Source: JABDGV01 sp964577935 (GTDB lineage: Bacteria > Chlamydiota > Chlamydiia > Chlamydiales > FEN-1388). Taken from it: a DNA stretch of 31,747 bases. Below are positions 23,956 to 31,747 of this stretch, piece by piece. Position 1 is the first letter of the stretch. Each line of letters starts with the position of its first letter. Made by a program: the position numbers and the translations under genes. The notes beneath the pieces were generated by a model, which saw only the letters and a list, made by a program, of their open reading frames with translations, made no database searches and was not told the origin of the DNA. The stretch lies in assembly GCA_964577935.1 (NCBI GenBank), contig CAZOAJ010000020.1:1-31747 (forward strand), read 5' to 3'.

Positions 23956-26420
23956 GGTCTCGTTTGACGTAAGAGGGTTTGTACGATGAAATCTTGCTCT
24001 TTTTCATGAAGAAGATGTATCCCCGTTGCAGGCGACGCGGCTTCAGGTCTAGAAATTGAAACCCACTCAACCGATTCAGGTAGATATGCGGGAATATGCT
24101 GAGATATAAACCAATTGGCACCCATATTCTCAGGCTCTTCTTGAAGCCAAATGACTTTTTTAAGACTTGCCATCTGCTTCATAATTTGAACGATCTCTTG
24201 AATAGGCACGGGATATAATTGCTCTATACGAAGAACGGAAAGCCGTTCAATATTTTCCTGCAAACTCTTTATCGCTTGCAAATCATAATAGACTTTTCCT
24301 GAACAGAGTATTAAAGACTCTGCCTGCATGTTGCTGTCCCAAAGACAAAGTGAAAAGTTTTTATAGAGGGCCTCTGATACCTTTGAAACACAAAGATGAT
24401 TTCGTAAAAGACTTTTCGGCGTTACGACGATAAGTGGTTTCACTGGAAATGTTTCCGACATGTGGCGTCTTAAAAGCATCATGTACTGTATTGGCGTAGA
24501 TGGCTGAGCTACTACCCAATTGTTTTGGGCCGATAGCTGTAAAAACCTTTCTAACCGGCATGAAGAATGTTCAGGCCCTTGCCCCTCATATCCGTGGGGC
24601 AATAAAACAACAAGCCTTGACGACCTCCCCCATTTCTGTTCAGATGCTGACAAGTACTGATCAAATATTATTTGTGCACCGTTCGCAAAATCACCAAACT
24701 GAGCCTCCCAGACAACTAAAGCCTCAGGCCTTGCAAGGCTGTACCCATATTCAAAACCAAGTGCTGCATACTCAGAAAGGCTTGAGTTTGAAACCGAAAA
24801 GAGCAAAGGATCGCTCAGTCCATTTTGAATCGGGCAGTAGATTTGTTCATAAGTTTGATCTATCCAGAGCGCATGCCTTTGTGAAAAGGTTCCCCTTGGC
24901 GTATCTTGCCCAATGAGTCGGATAGGCACACCGGCTCGGCAAAGCGATGAAAAAGCAATTGACTCTGCAAATCCCCAATCCATCTCCATATTTATTCCAG
25001 AATCGGAAAACTTTTTACGACGGTTTTCTATCTGCCTAAAAAGCCCTTGATGAAGATCGAAGCCTTCGGGAATCTCTAATAGATTCTTTATAATGGTTTC
25101 AAGCTCAGTTTTTGATAATTTAGTATCAATGTCTGAAACAAGGAGAGAATGCTCTTTTAAAGAGGAGAATCGCTCAATTTTTGGCATTTCTTGAAGTCGT
25201 TTTCTCGTATGTTCAAATGCCTTCGCGAATAACTGCTTTAGAGATTCCTCTTCAAGCTTAATTTCATGCTCAATAAATTGATTGACAAGAGTATAATCGC
25301 CTTTAAGCCTATCAATCACTCTGTGATGAAACCGTTTTTTTCCTCGTATATCTTGGTATCGGGAGGGGCTCGTAAATGCAGGCTCGTCTCCCTCGTTGTG
25401 GCCCCACTTTCTCTCGCCAATAAGATCAATGATAACATCTGAATGAAGATGCTGCTTAATCCAGTATGCAGTGTTAATAGCCGTTAAGACACCTACAAGA
25501 TCGTCAGCATGTACGTGAAAGACTGGGATATCAAAAGTATGTGCAATATCCGTGCAATGTGTAACCGACTGAAACTCTTGAGGAGTGGCTGTAAATCCAA
25601 TCCGATTGTTTATGACGACATGCAAAGTGCCAGAAACGTTATACGGCTTTAATTTGCTTAATTGAAATGACTCATATACAACACCTTGCCCAGAAAAAGC
25701 CGCATCTCCATGGAATATAATCGGCAGGATGCCTGCAGATGTTTTTTGATCAATTAATCCTCTTGAATATCCCTCAGCAACGGGAAAAATCGACTCAAGA
25801 TGGCTTGGATTATCGAGAAGCTGAATCCGCAAAAGATGTCCATTTTTTTGGCTTATTCGAGTAAATCCCTTATGATATTTGACATCGCCAGCCCCTAAAA
25901 ACCCCTCTTCCACTCCTTCAAATTCAAGGATGATTCTCTCAAGCGGCTTATGTAAAATATGATATAGTGCATTTACGCGGCCTCGGTGCGACATACCTAA
26001 AACGACTTCATCAAGCCTATCTGTCATAGCATGCTTAATGAGCTCTTCTAATATGACAATAGCCGTATCGCATCCTTCAATTGAGAATCGCTTTTGTCCT
26101 GTATATTTTGTGTGAAAAAAGTTTTCAAAGTATTCAACGCCAATCAGAAACTTCAAAGCTTCAACGATCTGATCCTCAGGAACAGATTGCTTAAGGAGAG
26201 AAAGAATCTGTTCCGAAGCAGCATATCCGGACGGAAGCTCAAGCTCTCCTGTTGAACCAAAAGAGAACGATCTCTCTGACTGATCGTATCTTTGATCTAT
26301 TGATCGAAATTGACCTTTCTCTATAATCTCTTGATTTGACCCCTGAGAAATACCCTGAAGAGCCTCTAGATAACTCAGAGAGTCACTATGTATTTGTGTG
26401 TTAAAATCATTTTTTTTCAT
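23952..26420 (-). CDS. sucA: 2-Oxoglutarate dehydrogenase E1 (thiamine diphosphate-dependent)
   Basis: E1 decarboxylates 2-oxoglutarate and succinylates the lipoyl group of E2. Visible motifs include KRFSIEGCDTAI, the HRGRVNALYHIL segment, the diphosphate-binding region GDAAFSGQGVVYES, the GHNEGDEPAFTSP active-site loop, and in the second half GQDTPRGTFSQRHA and FGDFANGAQIIFDQY. I chose the ATG at 26420, giving 822 residues. The frame extends to an ATG at 26525, but that would overlap the divergent gene at 26524, erase the shared promoter region, and add 35 residues without family similarity. Compared with ~930 residues in E. coli, the missing part is N-terminal: the usual YR-x-x-GH-x-x-A-x-LDPLG region is not seen. 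The gene is coupled to sucB. Confidence 0.93.
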   Translation of the reverse strand: MKKNDFNTQIHSDSLSYLEALQGISQGSNQEIIEKGQFRSIDQRYDQSERSFSFGSTGELELPSGYAASEQILSLLKQSVPEDQIVEALKFLIGVEYFENFFHTKYTGQKRFSIEGCDTAIVILEELIKHAMTDRLDEVVLGMSHRGRVNALYHILHKPLERIILEFEGVEEGFLGAGDVKYHKGFTRISQKNGHLLRIQLLDNPSHLESIFPVAEGYSRGLIDQKTSAGILPIIFHGDAAFSGQGVVYESFQLSKLKPYNVSGTLHVVINNRIGFTATPQEFQSVTHCTDIAHTFDIPVFHVHADDLVGVLTAINTAYWIKQHLHSDVIIDLIGERKWGHNEGDEPAFTSPSRYQDIRGKKRFHHRVIDRLKGDYTLVNQFIEHEIKLEEESLKQLFAKAFEHTRKRLQEMPKIERFSSLKEHSLLVSDIDTKLSKTELETIIKNLLEIPEGFDLHQGLFRQIENRRKKFSDSGINMEMDWGFAESIAFSSLCRAGVPIRLIGQDTPRGTFSQRHALWIDQTYEQIYCPIQNGLSDPLLFSVSNSSLSEYAALGFEYGYSLARPEALVVWEAQFGDFANGAQIIFDQYLSASEQKWGRSSRLVVLLPHGYEGQGPEHSSCRLERFLQLSAQNNWVVAQPSTPIQYMMLLRRHMSETFPVKPLIVVTPKSLLRNHLCVSKVSEALYKNFSLCLWDSNMQAESLILCSGKVYYDLQAIKSLQENIERLSVLRIEQLYPVPIQEIVQIMKQMASLKKVIWLQEEPENMGANWFISQHIPAYLPESVEWVSISRPEAASPATGIHLLHEKEQDFIVQTLLRQTRP

Positions 26421-26523
26421 ACTTCTATTTGACGCTTTGAAAAAAAATTCTTGCAACAGGAAAAGACGTGCAGTTGAATGTTTAAATCTTTTATATTCTT
26501 GATTCCATGAGGCAGTCACAAAC

Positions 26524-27024
26524 ATGAAGTCGATAAAAAGCGAAAGATTACGTAAATTAGAGGCAGAGCTCCAAGATATGGAGCAGTGGCTTACCCTTGG
26601 GCTCGTGCCAAAGAAGGATATTGATAAGCATCGAGAAGAGATGCGATCACTCCAATCAAGGATCGATGAAGAAAAAGAACGTCTTCAGTTCCTCAAAGAG
26701 GGCGGTGAAGGCGAAGAGTTTATCGTTCCAAAGCGAAATCAAGCGAAAGCGGGCTATAACGAAATGCCTACTATTCCCGATCTTGAGGCTCATGATTCAA
26801 GTTCAGGTCTAACAGATGCTGGTTTCGACATGGAGACTTATGTTTCTGAAGATAGTTCTTATGATGAAGAATCTGAGGAAGATCTCTACGGAAATGAAGG
26901 CGACGAGGAAGGGAAAGGAGAAGCCGACGAAGAGGAATCTGACGAAGAAGATGAATCCTACTTCAGTGAAAAAAATCGCTGGAGACGTGGTGGTATTGTA
27001 GATCCAGACGCTGACGAGTGGTAA
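26524..27024 (+). CDS. CT053-like acidic coiled-coil protein
   Basis: This 166-residue protein has a charged coiled-coil N-terminal third (~1-60; ERLRKLEAELQDMEQWL and SRIDEEKERLQFLKEG) and an extremely acidic C-terminal half (runs of E and D between ~105 and 150). It ends in a short basic/aromatic stretch, NRWRRGG, and then DADEW. It occupies the position between sucA and hemW that, as I recall, is held by the hypothetical protein CT053 in Chlamydia; I call it by position and general character. Function is unknown. The acidic tail could bind a basic protein or nucleic-acid-binding partner (inference). The ATG follows a divergent intergenic region shared with sucA, and the stop lies only a few bases before the expected hemW start. 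Confidence 0.8.
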   Translation: MKSIKSERLRKLEAELQDMEQWLTLGLVPKKDIDKHREEMRSLQSRIDEEKERLQFLKEGGEGEEFIVPKRNQAKAGYNEMPTIPDLEAHDSSSGLTDAGFDMETYVSEDSSYDEESEEDLYGNEGDEEGKGEADEEESDEEDESYFSEKNRWRRGGIVDPDADEW

Positions 27025-27058
27025 TACAATCAGCAATACAATCGGCAATACAAGTACA
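27023..27058 (+). repeat. 12-bp tandem repeat at the 5' end of the hemW frame
   Basis: AATACAATCAGC is followed by AATACAATCGGC and a partial third unit AATACAAGTACA. In the hemW frame it would encode Asn-Thr-Ile-Ser, Asn-Thr-Ile-Gly, Asn-Thr-Ser-Thr. It overlaps the last stop-codon bases of the CT053-like gene. Confidence 0.8.
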
Positions 27059-28180
27059 GACATAAGCCTGTATATACACATCCCATTTTGCACAAAGAAG
27101 TGCCCCTACTGTCACTTCTTTGTAGTTCTCGACAATGAGCTCTTAAAAGATGCCTTTTTAGAAGCGCTTCAGAAAGAGCTCGTTTCAATATCTCCGCATC
27201 TTTTAGGACGAAACTTAGTCTCAGTCTACTTTGGCGGTGGAACACCTTACCTGTTTGGGTACAAGCGTGTTCAAAAGCTTCTGAAGTCAATTAATGAATA
27301 CATTTCGACAAGAAATTCAGAAATTACTCTCGAAGCAAACCCTGAGACAATGAATGAAACCAGTCTTCATGAATACTTAGAAGCAGGCATTAATCGATTA
27401 AGCATTGGTATTCAAAGCTTTAACGACACCGAATTAAAATATCTTGGAAGAACTCATTCGGCCAAAGATGCAATTGATGCCGTTCATACAGCCTCGCGTG
27501 TTGGCTTTGCCAATATGTCGATAGATTTAATGTATGAGATTCCCCATCAGACCCATTCAAGTTGGAATAATTCTCTTTCTCTATCGAAAGATCTCCCAAT
27601 CCATCATATTTCCTTATACAACCTCACCATTGAACCAGGAACGGCTTTTTATAGAAGGCACGAGGAAATTATCTCAAGTATGCCAAATGATGAAGAAGGT
27701 TTGAAAATGTATCAGGCCGCACAAAGATCACTCTCTGAAAAGGGATTTGAGCAATATGAGATTTCGGCTTTTTCACTTCCAAACCATATCTCTCGCCATA
27801 ATATCGGTTATTGGATTGGCCGCGAGTTTCTAGGCCTTGGACCTTCAGCTTTCAGCTTTTTTGCTGAAGATCGATTTTCAAACGTCTCAAATCTCCAAAG
27901 ATATATAAAAGCGGTAGAGCAAGGAAATAGTCCCATTGATTTTCGGGAACAGATTTCTCAGGATGCTCGAAGACGCGAGCTCCTAGCCGTCGGCCTACGA
28001 GTATTTTCTGGGCTAGATATGTCGAGGTTTCAGTCGAGATGGGGCCACATAGATATAGACACCCACCTAGAAATAGAAAAACTCAAATCAGAAGAACTAC
28101 TGATTCAAAACGGTGAAAGGCTCTATCTCACGACACTTGGACGTCAATTTTACGACGATATTGCAAGTCGTTTAATCTGA
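27029..28180 (+). CDS. hemW: HemW-like radical SAM protein (haem chaperone / CPO-related); start codon unclear
   Basis: The reading frame is open from 27002 to the TGA at 28178. It encodes LYIHIPFCTKKCPYCHFF (from 27068), with the CxxxCxxC motif that binds the radical-SAM [4Fe-4S] cluster, then YFGGGTP, LEANPET, GINRLSIGIQSF, and HNIGYWIGREFLGLGPSAFSF, whose HN-x-x-YW fits HemW rather than true coproporphyrinogen oxidase. HemW binds haem and delivers it to respiratory enzymes; chlamydial copies are often named hemN. The start is a problem: no ATG, GTG or TTG occurs in frame between the upstream stop (26999-27001) and the ATG at 27350, which would remove the Fe-S motif. I place the start provisionally at an ATC 4 bases after the upstream gene's stop; CTG 27068, ATA 27062 and ATC 27041 are alternatives. 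The 3' end overlaps the convergent gene by 9 bases. Confidence 0.8.
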   Translation: MSNTIGNTSTDISLYIHIPFCTKKCPYCHFFVVLDNELLKDAFLEALQKELVSISPHLLGRNLVSVYFGGGTPYLFGYKRVQKLLKSINEYISTRNSEITLEANPETMNETSLHEYLEAGINRLSIGIQSFNDTELKYLGRTHSAKDAIDAVHTASRVGFANMSIDLMYEIPHQTHSSWNNSLSLSKDLPIHHISLYNLTIEPGTAFYRRHEEIISSMPNDEEGLKMYQAAQRSLSEKGFEQYEISAFSLPNHISRHNIGYWIGREFLGLGPSAFSFFAEDRFSNVSNLQRYIKAVEQGNSPIDFREQISQDARRRELLAVGLRVFSGLDMSRFQSRWGHIDIDTHLEIEKLKSEELLIQNGERLYLTTLGRQFYDDIASRLI

Positions 28181-29755
28181 TAACTTTTTATCTAATGCCG
28201 CTCCAGCAGCCGGATCGATTGGGAGAATTGCTTTTTTAGAGTTATCAAAACACCTGTATTTTTCAGAAGTACCTTGCATCCACTTCATGATAAAATAGGT
28301 GTGGTAGATGCGAGTATGCTCTTCATCGAACATATCCAAGACCCCGCGAAAAAGCTTCTGAAATCGTGTAAGTTTTTCTTCATTGCGGATTGTATCCTCT
28401 TCTCCATCTCGGGGTTTAGATACAGCTCTGGAACCACCAAGACCAATTATCATTATAGAAGATATAGCAAGTGTTCTGAGTTTGTTTGGAATAAATGTAA
28501 TTGCATCTTTTAGCTTCGATAACCCTGATCGTAACCCCTCAGGAGTCCTCTTCCAAACAGTTTGTATTGAGTCGATTATCGGCTGCGCTATCGCTTCAAC
28601 TTTGGTTTTAATATAGTCTAGAGGGCCACCAACAATTGGTATATGCTTAATATCGGGCAAGGATTGGTATAGAAGCGATGGAAAATCTGATTTTATATCA
28701 AGATCCTGAGCACAACCTGCAGACCTAATAATTTCAAGCACGAATCTGCCACAGTTTTGCCGAAGCATATTAAAGCGCATTCCAACGCCTACATTGGCTT
28801 CGTTTATGACAGTAAATGCTTTATCTGCCTGGTCTTTTGTCATTGGAATATAGGTTGTGTGATGCTGAAGGTTGATTCTTGGAAGTTGATAGTCTGGGAT
28901 ATTAATTTTGGTATTGCCAGTTGCCGCTAAACTACTTCCAAAACCACTATGTAAGGCTTCAAGCTCACTATTTTCAGGCATTGTTCCTGCCGAAAAGACC
29001 ATCCCTTTATCATCAATGATTAAAGCATGGGCATGCTTTGCCGTAAATTTCTCAAAATTTTTCGCAAGTGACTTGAGAGCCTCGTTTTTGATTCCTGTAT
29101 TCTCATGAGTCACGATTGGCTGAAGAATGTAAGGCTGGTCAGGGCCTGCACCAGCCTGAGTTCTTAATGTTTGGACAAGATCTGGCTTGAGCTGAGCGAT
29201 TGGAAAATTTCGTATATCTTTCCAAGCAAACTTATCTTGAGGAATGAATCCTTGAGGGTGAGTAAAGGTCCATCCATCGAATTTATAAAAGGAGCCGTCC
29301 TTGTTTAACTCTACTGGAATCTGTTTTTTTACCTCTGATACAAAAGTCAATCGTCCTTCCTTCAAAATCAAAGCTTTTCCACCTTCGTTCTTAATGGTCA
29401 TCTCATCGCCAAATAGCATGGAAGCACTATTCTTAAAGAGCTGGACTGTGAAAATAAGACCTGTTTTTACAAGGTACTCAACTGATTCCATATCAGTAGC
29501 AATGAGCGACGGGTCAAACTCAGTAGTTTTAAGCCATTTAATTGCAGCTTCTGCTTTCGATTGAGTATCGGTTTCGTTATTCTTTTGAGCAGTTTCAGCG
29601 ATTGATTTTAACAAGGCAAGAACGCTCTCTTTTTCTTCTTTTGTAAGAGAGGATTTACCCTTCAAGATATCAGCTACCTGATTGAATGGACTTGCCGGTT
29701 CAGAAAATGACCTTTGCTGGCCCGAATGAACACCGATTGGAAGTGAAGCAGACAT
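28172..29755 (-). CDS. Putative permuted papain-like hydrolase, paralogue A
   Basis: I recognise no named family for this 527-residue protein. It is a full-length paralogue of the gene at 30212. A conserved N-terminal region (~68-215; WLKTTEFDPSLI, YLVKTGLIFT, IPQDKFAWKDIRNFPIA) is followed by KHAHALIIDDKGMVFSAGT (240-258), HHTTYIPMT (298-306) and RFNMLRQNCGRFVLEIIRSAG (327-347). The order 'His in a strand before a small-residue turn, later N-C in front of a hydrophobic helix' is that of permuted papain-like folds such as PPPDE or YiiX-type NlpC/P60, giving candidate His243 and Cys335. This is pattern-based inference. A hydrophobic helix lies at ~428-441 (LAISSIMIIGLGG), followed by a conserved region LTRFQKLFRGVLDMFDE. 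The 3' end overlaps hemW. Confidence 0.72.
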   Translation of the reverse strand: MSASLPIGVHSGQQRSFSEPASPFNQVADILKGKSSLTKEEKESVLALLKSIAETAQKNNETDTQSKAEAAIKWLKTTEFDPSLIATDMESVEYLVKTGLIFTVQLFKNSASMLFGDEMTIKNEGGKALILKEGRLTFVSEVKKQIPVELNKDGSFYKFDGWTFTHPQGFIPQDKFAWKDIRNFPIAQLKPDLVQTLRTQAGAGPDQPYILQPIVTHENTGIKNEALKSLAKNFEKFTAKHAHALIIDDKGMVFSAGTMPENSELEALHSGFGSSLAATGNTKINIPDYQLPRINLQHHTTYIPMTKDQADKAFTVINEANVGVGMRFNMLRQNCGRFVLEIIRSAGCAQDLDIKSDFPSLLYQSLPDIKHIPIVGGPLDYIKTKVEAIAQPIIDSIQTVWKRTPEGLRSGLSKLKDAITFIPNKLRTLAISSIMIIGLGGSRAVSKPRDGEEDTIRNEEKLTRFQKLFRGVLDMFDEEHTRIYHTYFIMKWMQGTSEKYRCFDNSKKAILPIDPAAGAALDKKLSD

Positions 29756-29779
29756 ATATAATCTCAGATCCTACGCCTC

Positions 29780-29788
29780 ATTCTAGCA
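29780..29788 (-). promoter_or_regulatory. Candidate extended -10 for the paralogue A gene
   Basis: Read on the minus strand the sequence is TGCTAGAAT, an extended -10 whose hexamer lies at 29780-29785, 24 bases before the ATG at 29755. No good -35 hexamer is present at normal spacing. Confidence 0.3.
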
Positions 29789-29864
29789 TAGAAATTTTTT
29801 TATTTCATTTGTACCAAAAGACAATTTTGCTTTATCACACAGTTTTGAAAGCGCAGGAATTTTT

Positions 29865-30215
29865 ATGAAATTTGATATCCGTCTTTACAATGCTACTGTA
29901 GTTGGAGAAAATCCAGGTGGGACGTTTATGGCGGATGGAAACAAGTTACATGCAATTGAAGAGCACGTTGCTCAGTTGAAAAAGGAAGCATGCAGCCCTG
30001 AAACTGTCAATCCTCTTCTAAGAGAAGCATTAAAAGGTTTGATTGAGTACAGCAACGGGAAATCTCATTCGGAATCAAGCAACATCGATTTGAATCAGAT
30101 CTCCCTAAAACCAACTGAAAAAGACCAGCTCATTGAAAAGATTGTACACATGTATAGCCATCTCTCCCACCACAACAGAATGGAACTTTCAACGCTCATT
30201 CATCACAAACTTTAA
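29865..30215 (+). CDS. Small protein of unknown function between the hydrolase-like paralogues
   Basis: This 116-residue protein is not recognised. It has an AGGA ribosome-binding site 7 bases before the ATG. The N-terminus (MKFDIRLYNATVV) looks like a beta strand, and the rest is helical and charged, with several histidines near the end (YSHLSHHNRMELSTLIHHK). No signal peptide or membrane segment is visible. It is divergent from the gene at 28172 and its stop overlaps the stop of the gene at 30212 by 4 bases. The size and position would suit a chaperone or antagonist of its large neighbours, but that is a guess from position only. Confidence 0.6.
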   Translation: MKFDIRLYNATVVGENPGGTFMADGNKLHAIEEHVAQLKKEACSPETVNPLLREALKGLIEYSNGKSHSESSNIDLNQISLKPTEKDQLIEKIVHMYSHLSHHNRMELSTLIHHKL

Positions 30216-31747
30216 GAGGACAATCGCGCTACACCGATTGGCAGCATAACCTTTTTTGAGTTGAATACTGCATACGTCGTAAAGTTTTCTCTCATAAACT
30301 CTAGAAGATTATAGGTTTGGTAGACGTGTATTCGATCTTCGTCAAAGAGGTCGCGTATTCCATTGAATAACTTTTTAAAGCCTGTCAGCTTCGATTCATT
30401 TTGCAGAGTGTCTGGCATCCCATTCTTTGGTTCAGACACCGATTTTGATCCCCCTAAAAGTCCCACACATAATAGTGAAAGAGCCAAAGTTGATACTTTT
30501 TTAGGAATATAGAAAACGATATTCTCTAAGCCCACATAAAGATTCTTCATCCACCGCGGTGATTTTTCCCACAATTTTCCGATGGTTGAAAACAATGGAG
30601 CCGCCAGTTTATTGATTCTCTCTCTTAAACGAGAGAGCGGCTTCCCAATAAGAGGAATATGAGACAAGCTTGGCATACCACGGGCTAACATGGTAATAAG
30701 CGATTCCTTAATATTTGGCATGTACCCCGCTGAATGGAGGAGACCGAGCACAAATCGTGCACAGTTTTGCCGTCCCATATTAAACCGAATTCCTTCTCCT
30801 TCATTTGCTTCGTTAATATATTTGAAGGCTTTTTCGGCTTGCTCTTCCGTGATGGGAATATACGCTGTATGATGGGGAGTATTATTTTTTGTTAAAAGAA
30901 AGTCAGGAGCTGCAATTTTTGCATTGCTTGTTGCAGCTAATGCAAAAATAGGTCCATTGCTGAGTGCATGGAGCTCATCAGACTTAATCATCGTCCCTAC
31001 GGAGTAGACCGATCCATCTTTTGCAAAGATCATGGCATGCCCATGCTTGCCGAAAAACCTGAAAATATTTTCAAAAAGTTGGATATTTGGCAGTTGAGTC
31101 TGCTGCGAAACTATTGGCTGGAGAATATATGTCTGGTCGCTTCTTGCTCCAGAAACTCTTCGAATTTCTTGAAGGACCTCTGGTTTGAGCCGAGCGATCG
31201 GAAAATTTCGTATATCCTGCCAATCAAACTTATCTTGAGGAATCAAACCAAGCGGATGGGTATACGACCATCCCTTTAGTTTGCAAAAAGAGCCATCAGG
31301 ATTTTTTTCACAATCAATCTCTTTCTCGATATCAAGCACGTCTGTCCAAACGCCCGATTTGAGAATTTGGGCTCTACCACTTTCGCTTCGAATGTCCATA
31401 GGCTCCCCAACGAGAACATCCGCACTGTTTTTGTACATGCCAATTGTAAAAATAAGCCCTGTTTTAACAAGAAAACAAACAGCTTTTATATCTGTTGTGA
31501 TCAAAGAAGGATCAAAATCAGTAGTTGTTAGCCATTTAGCGGCAGAATCTGCTGAAACTACAAGTTCATCTAACCCTAATTCTTTGGCTTGAAGGGACAG
31601 TGTTTTAAATGAAGCTCCTAGTGTAACTCTCTCTTCTTTGGAGCGCAAATCTGTTATTTGTTGAGTAAGAAATTGAAACTCATTTTTAAGAGCAGTTTCA
31701 GGCGTGCTTTTATCTTGCTTAGAACTTACCTGAATTGGACTTTCAAA
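30212..31747 (-). CDS. Putative permuted papain-like hydrolase, paralogue B (5' end beyond the window)
   Basis: The frame is open from the stop at 30212 to the right edge, so at least 511 residues are visible and the start is missing. A TTG at 31648 is not the likely start, because the 33 codons upstream continue to resemble the N-terminal region of paralogue A (FESPIQV against SPFNQVA). Shared motifs are WLTTTDFDPSLI, FLVKTGLIFT, IPQDKFDWQDIRNFPIA, KHGHAMIFAKDGSVYSVGT, HHTAYIPIT and RFNMGRQNCARFVL. The conserved candidates for a catalytic pair are the second His of KHGHA (near 31037) and the Cys of RQNC (codon at 30761-30763). A hydrophobic segment (LALSLLCVGLLGG) precedes a conserved C-terminal LFNGIRDLFDED. 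Two such paralogues side by side suggest a local duplication of an accessory, perhaps secreted, enzyme. Confidence 0.72.
   Translation of the reverse strand, partial: FESPIQVSSKQDKSTPETALKNEFQFLTQQITDLRSKEERVTLGASFKTLSLQAKELGLDELVVSADSAAKWLTTTDFDPSLITTDIKAVCFLVKTGLIFTIGMYKNSADVLVGEPMDIRSESGRAQILKSGVWTDVLDIEKEIDCEKNPDGSFCKLKGWSYTHPLGLIPQDKFDWQDIRNFPIARLKPEVLQEIRRVSGARSDQTYILQPIVSQQTQLPNIQLFENIFRFFGKHGHAMIFAKDGSVYSVGTMIKSDELHALSNGPIFALAATSNAKIAAPDFLLTKNNTPHHTAYIPITEEQAEKAFKYINEANEGEGIRFNMGRQNCARFVLGLLHSAGYMPNIKESLITMLARGMPSLSHIPLIGKPLSRLRERINKLAAPLFSTIGKLWEKSPRWMKNLYVGLENIVFYIPKKVSTLALSLLCVGLLGGSKSVSEPKNGMPDTLQNESKLTGFKKLFNGIRDLFDEDRIHVYQTYNLLEFMRENFTTYAVFNSKKVMLPIGVARLSS

Noticed and set aside
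24500..24916. 138-codon plus-strand open frame inside sucA
   Set aside because: It is fully antisense to a well-conserved enzyme gene, its translation has no recognisable features, and no ribosome-binding site or promoter was seen.
26421..26525. Upstream ATG at 26525 as the start of sucA
   Set aside because: It would overlap the divergent gene's start codon and leave no promoter region. The added 35 residues do not resemble E1 proteins, and the ATG at 26420 begins a plausible N-terminus.
27350..27352. ATG at 27350 as the hemW start
   Set aside because: It would remove the CxxxCxxC iron-sulfur motif and GGGTP motif that are encoded in the same frame just upstream, leaving a non-functional protein.
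31646..31648. TTG at 31648 as the true start of the right-edge gene
   Set aside because: The frame remains open to the window edge, and the extra codons continue to resemble the N-terminal part of its paralogue, so the gene is cut by the window.

Overview
The window looks like a piece of a chlamydial chromosome, most likely from an amoeba- or arthropod-associated ('environmental') member of the Chlamydiae rather than from Chlamydia itself. The main evidence is the block hemW - small acidic protein - sucA - sucB at 22888-28180. As I recall, it matches the hemN/CT053/sucA/sucB neighbourhood of Chlamydia trachomatis. Further support comes from the AT-rich base composition, several large paralogous proteins of unknown function, and eukaryote-like enzymes (Ser/Thr kinases, a USP-type deubiquitinase) typical of amoeba-associated Chlamydiae. 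I cannot assign a family or genus from sequence alone.

Left part (1-13042), accessory and probably host-directed. The 5' part of a collagen-like surface protein runs off the left edge (minus strand). Next come a Ser/Thr kinase coupled to a membrane protein (1917-2555), a USP-family deubiquitinase (2545-3636, minus), an ExoD-like membrane protein and a PfkB sugar/nucleoside kinase with a hydrophobic N-terminal extension. They are followed by two ~700-residue paralogues of unknown function whose 3' ends share a 358-bp identical block, a small helical protein (minus), and a pair of tandem kinases. All three kinases share a ~140-residue N-terminal domain I do not recognise. All three also carry a lysine in the glycine-rich loop while the usual beta-3 lysine position is Ser or Gly, an arrangement known from eukaryotic WNK kinases.

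Middle part (13097-22874). leuS (minus) has an altered editing-site signature. It is followed by a protein with the motif set of the TraB/EreA/ChaN fold, and then a compact plus-strand cluster: RNase R with a long basic tail, a rhodanese, and two DUF502 membrane proteins. After three 25-bp dyad elements at an exact 40-bp period comes a winged-helix/Fic protein with a degenerate active-site motif.

Right part (22888-31747). sucB and sucA (minus) encode the E2 and E1 components of 2-oxoglutarate dehydrogenase. E2 lacks a recognisable E3-binding domain and E1 has a short N-terminus. Divergent to sucA are the acidic CT053-like protein and hemW, whose reading frame covers the radical-SAM cysteines but contains no ATG, GTG or TTG in the expected start region. 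Two large minus-strand paralogues, resembling permuted papain-like hydrolases and separated by a small plus-strand gene, finish the window; the second runs off the right edge.

No rRNA, tRNA, CRISPR array, insertion sequence or phage module was seen. No stretch over 300 bases is without a gene.
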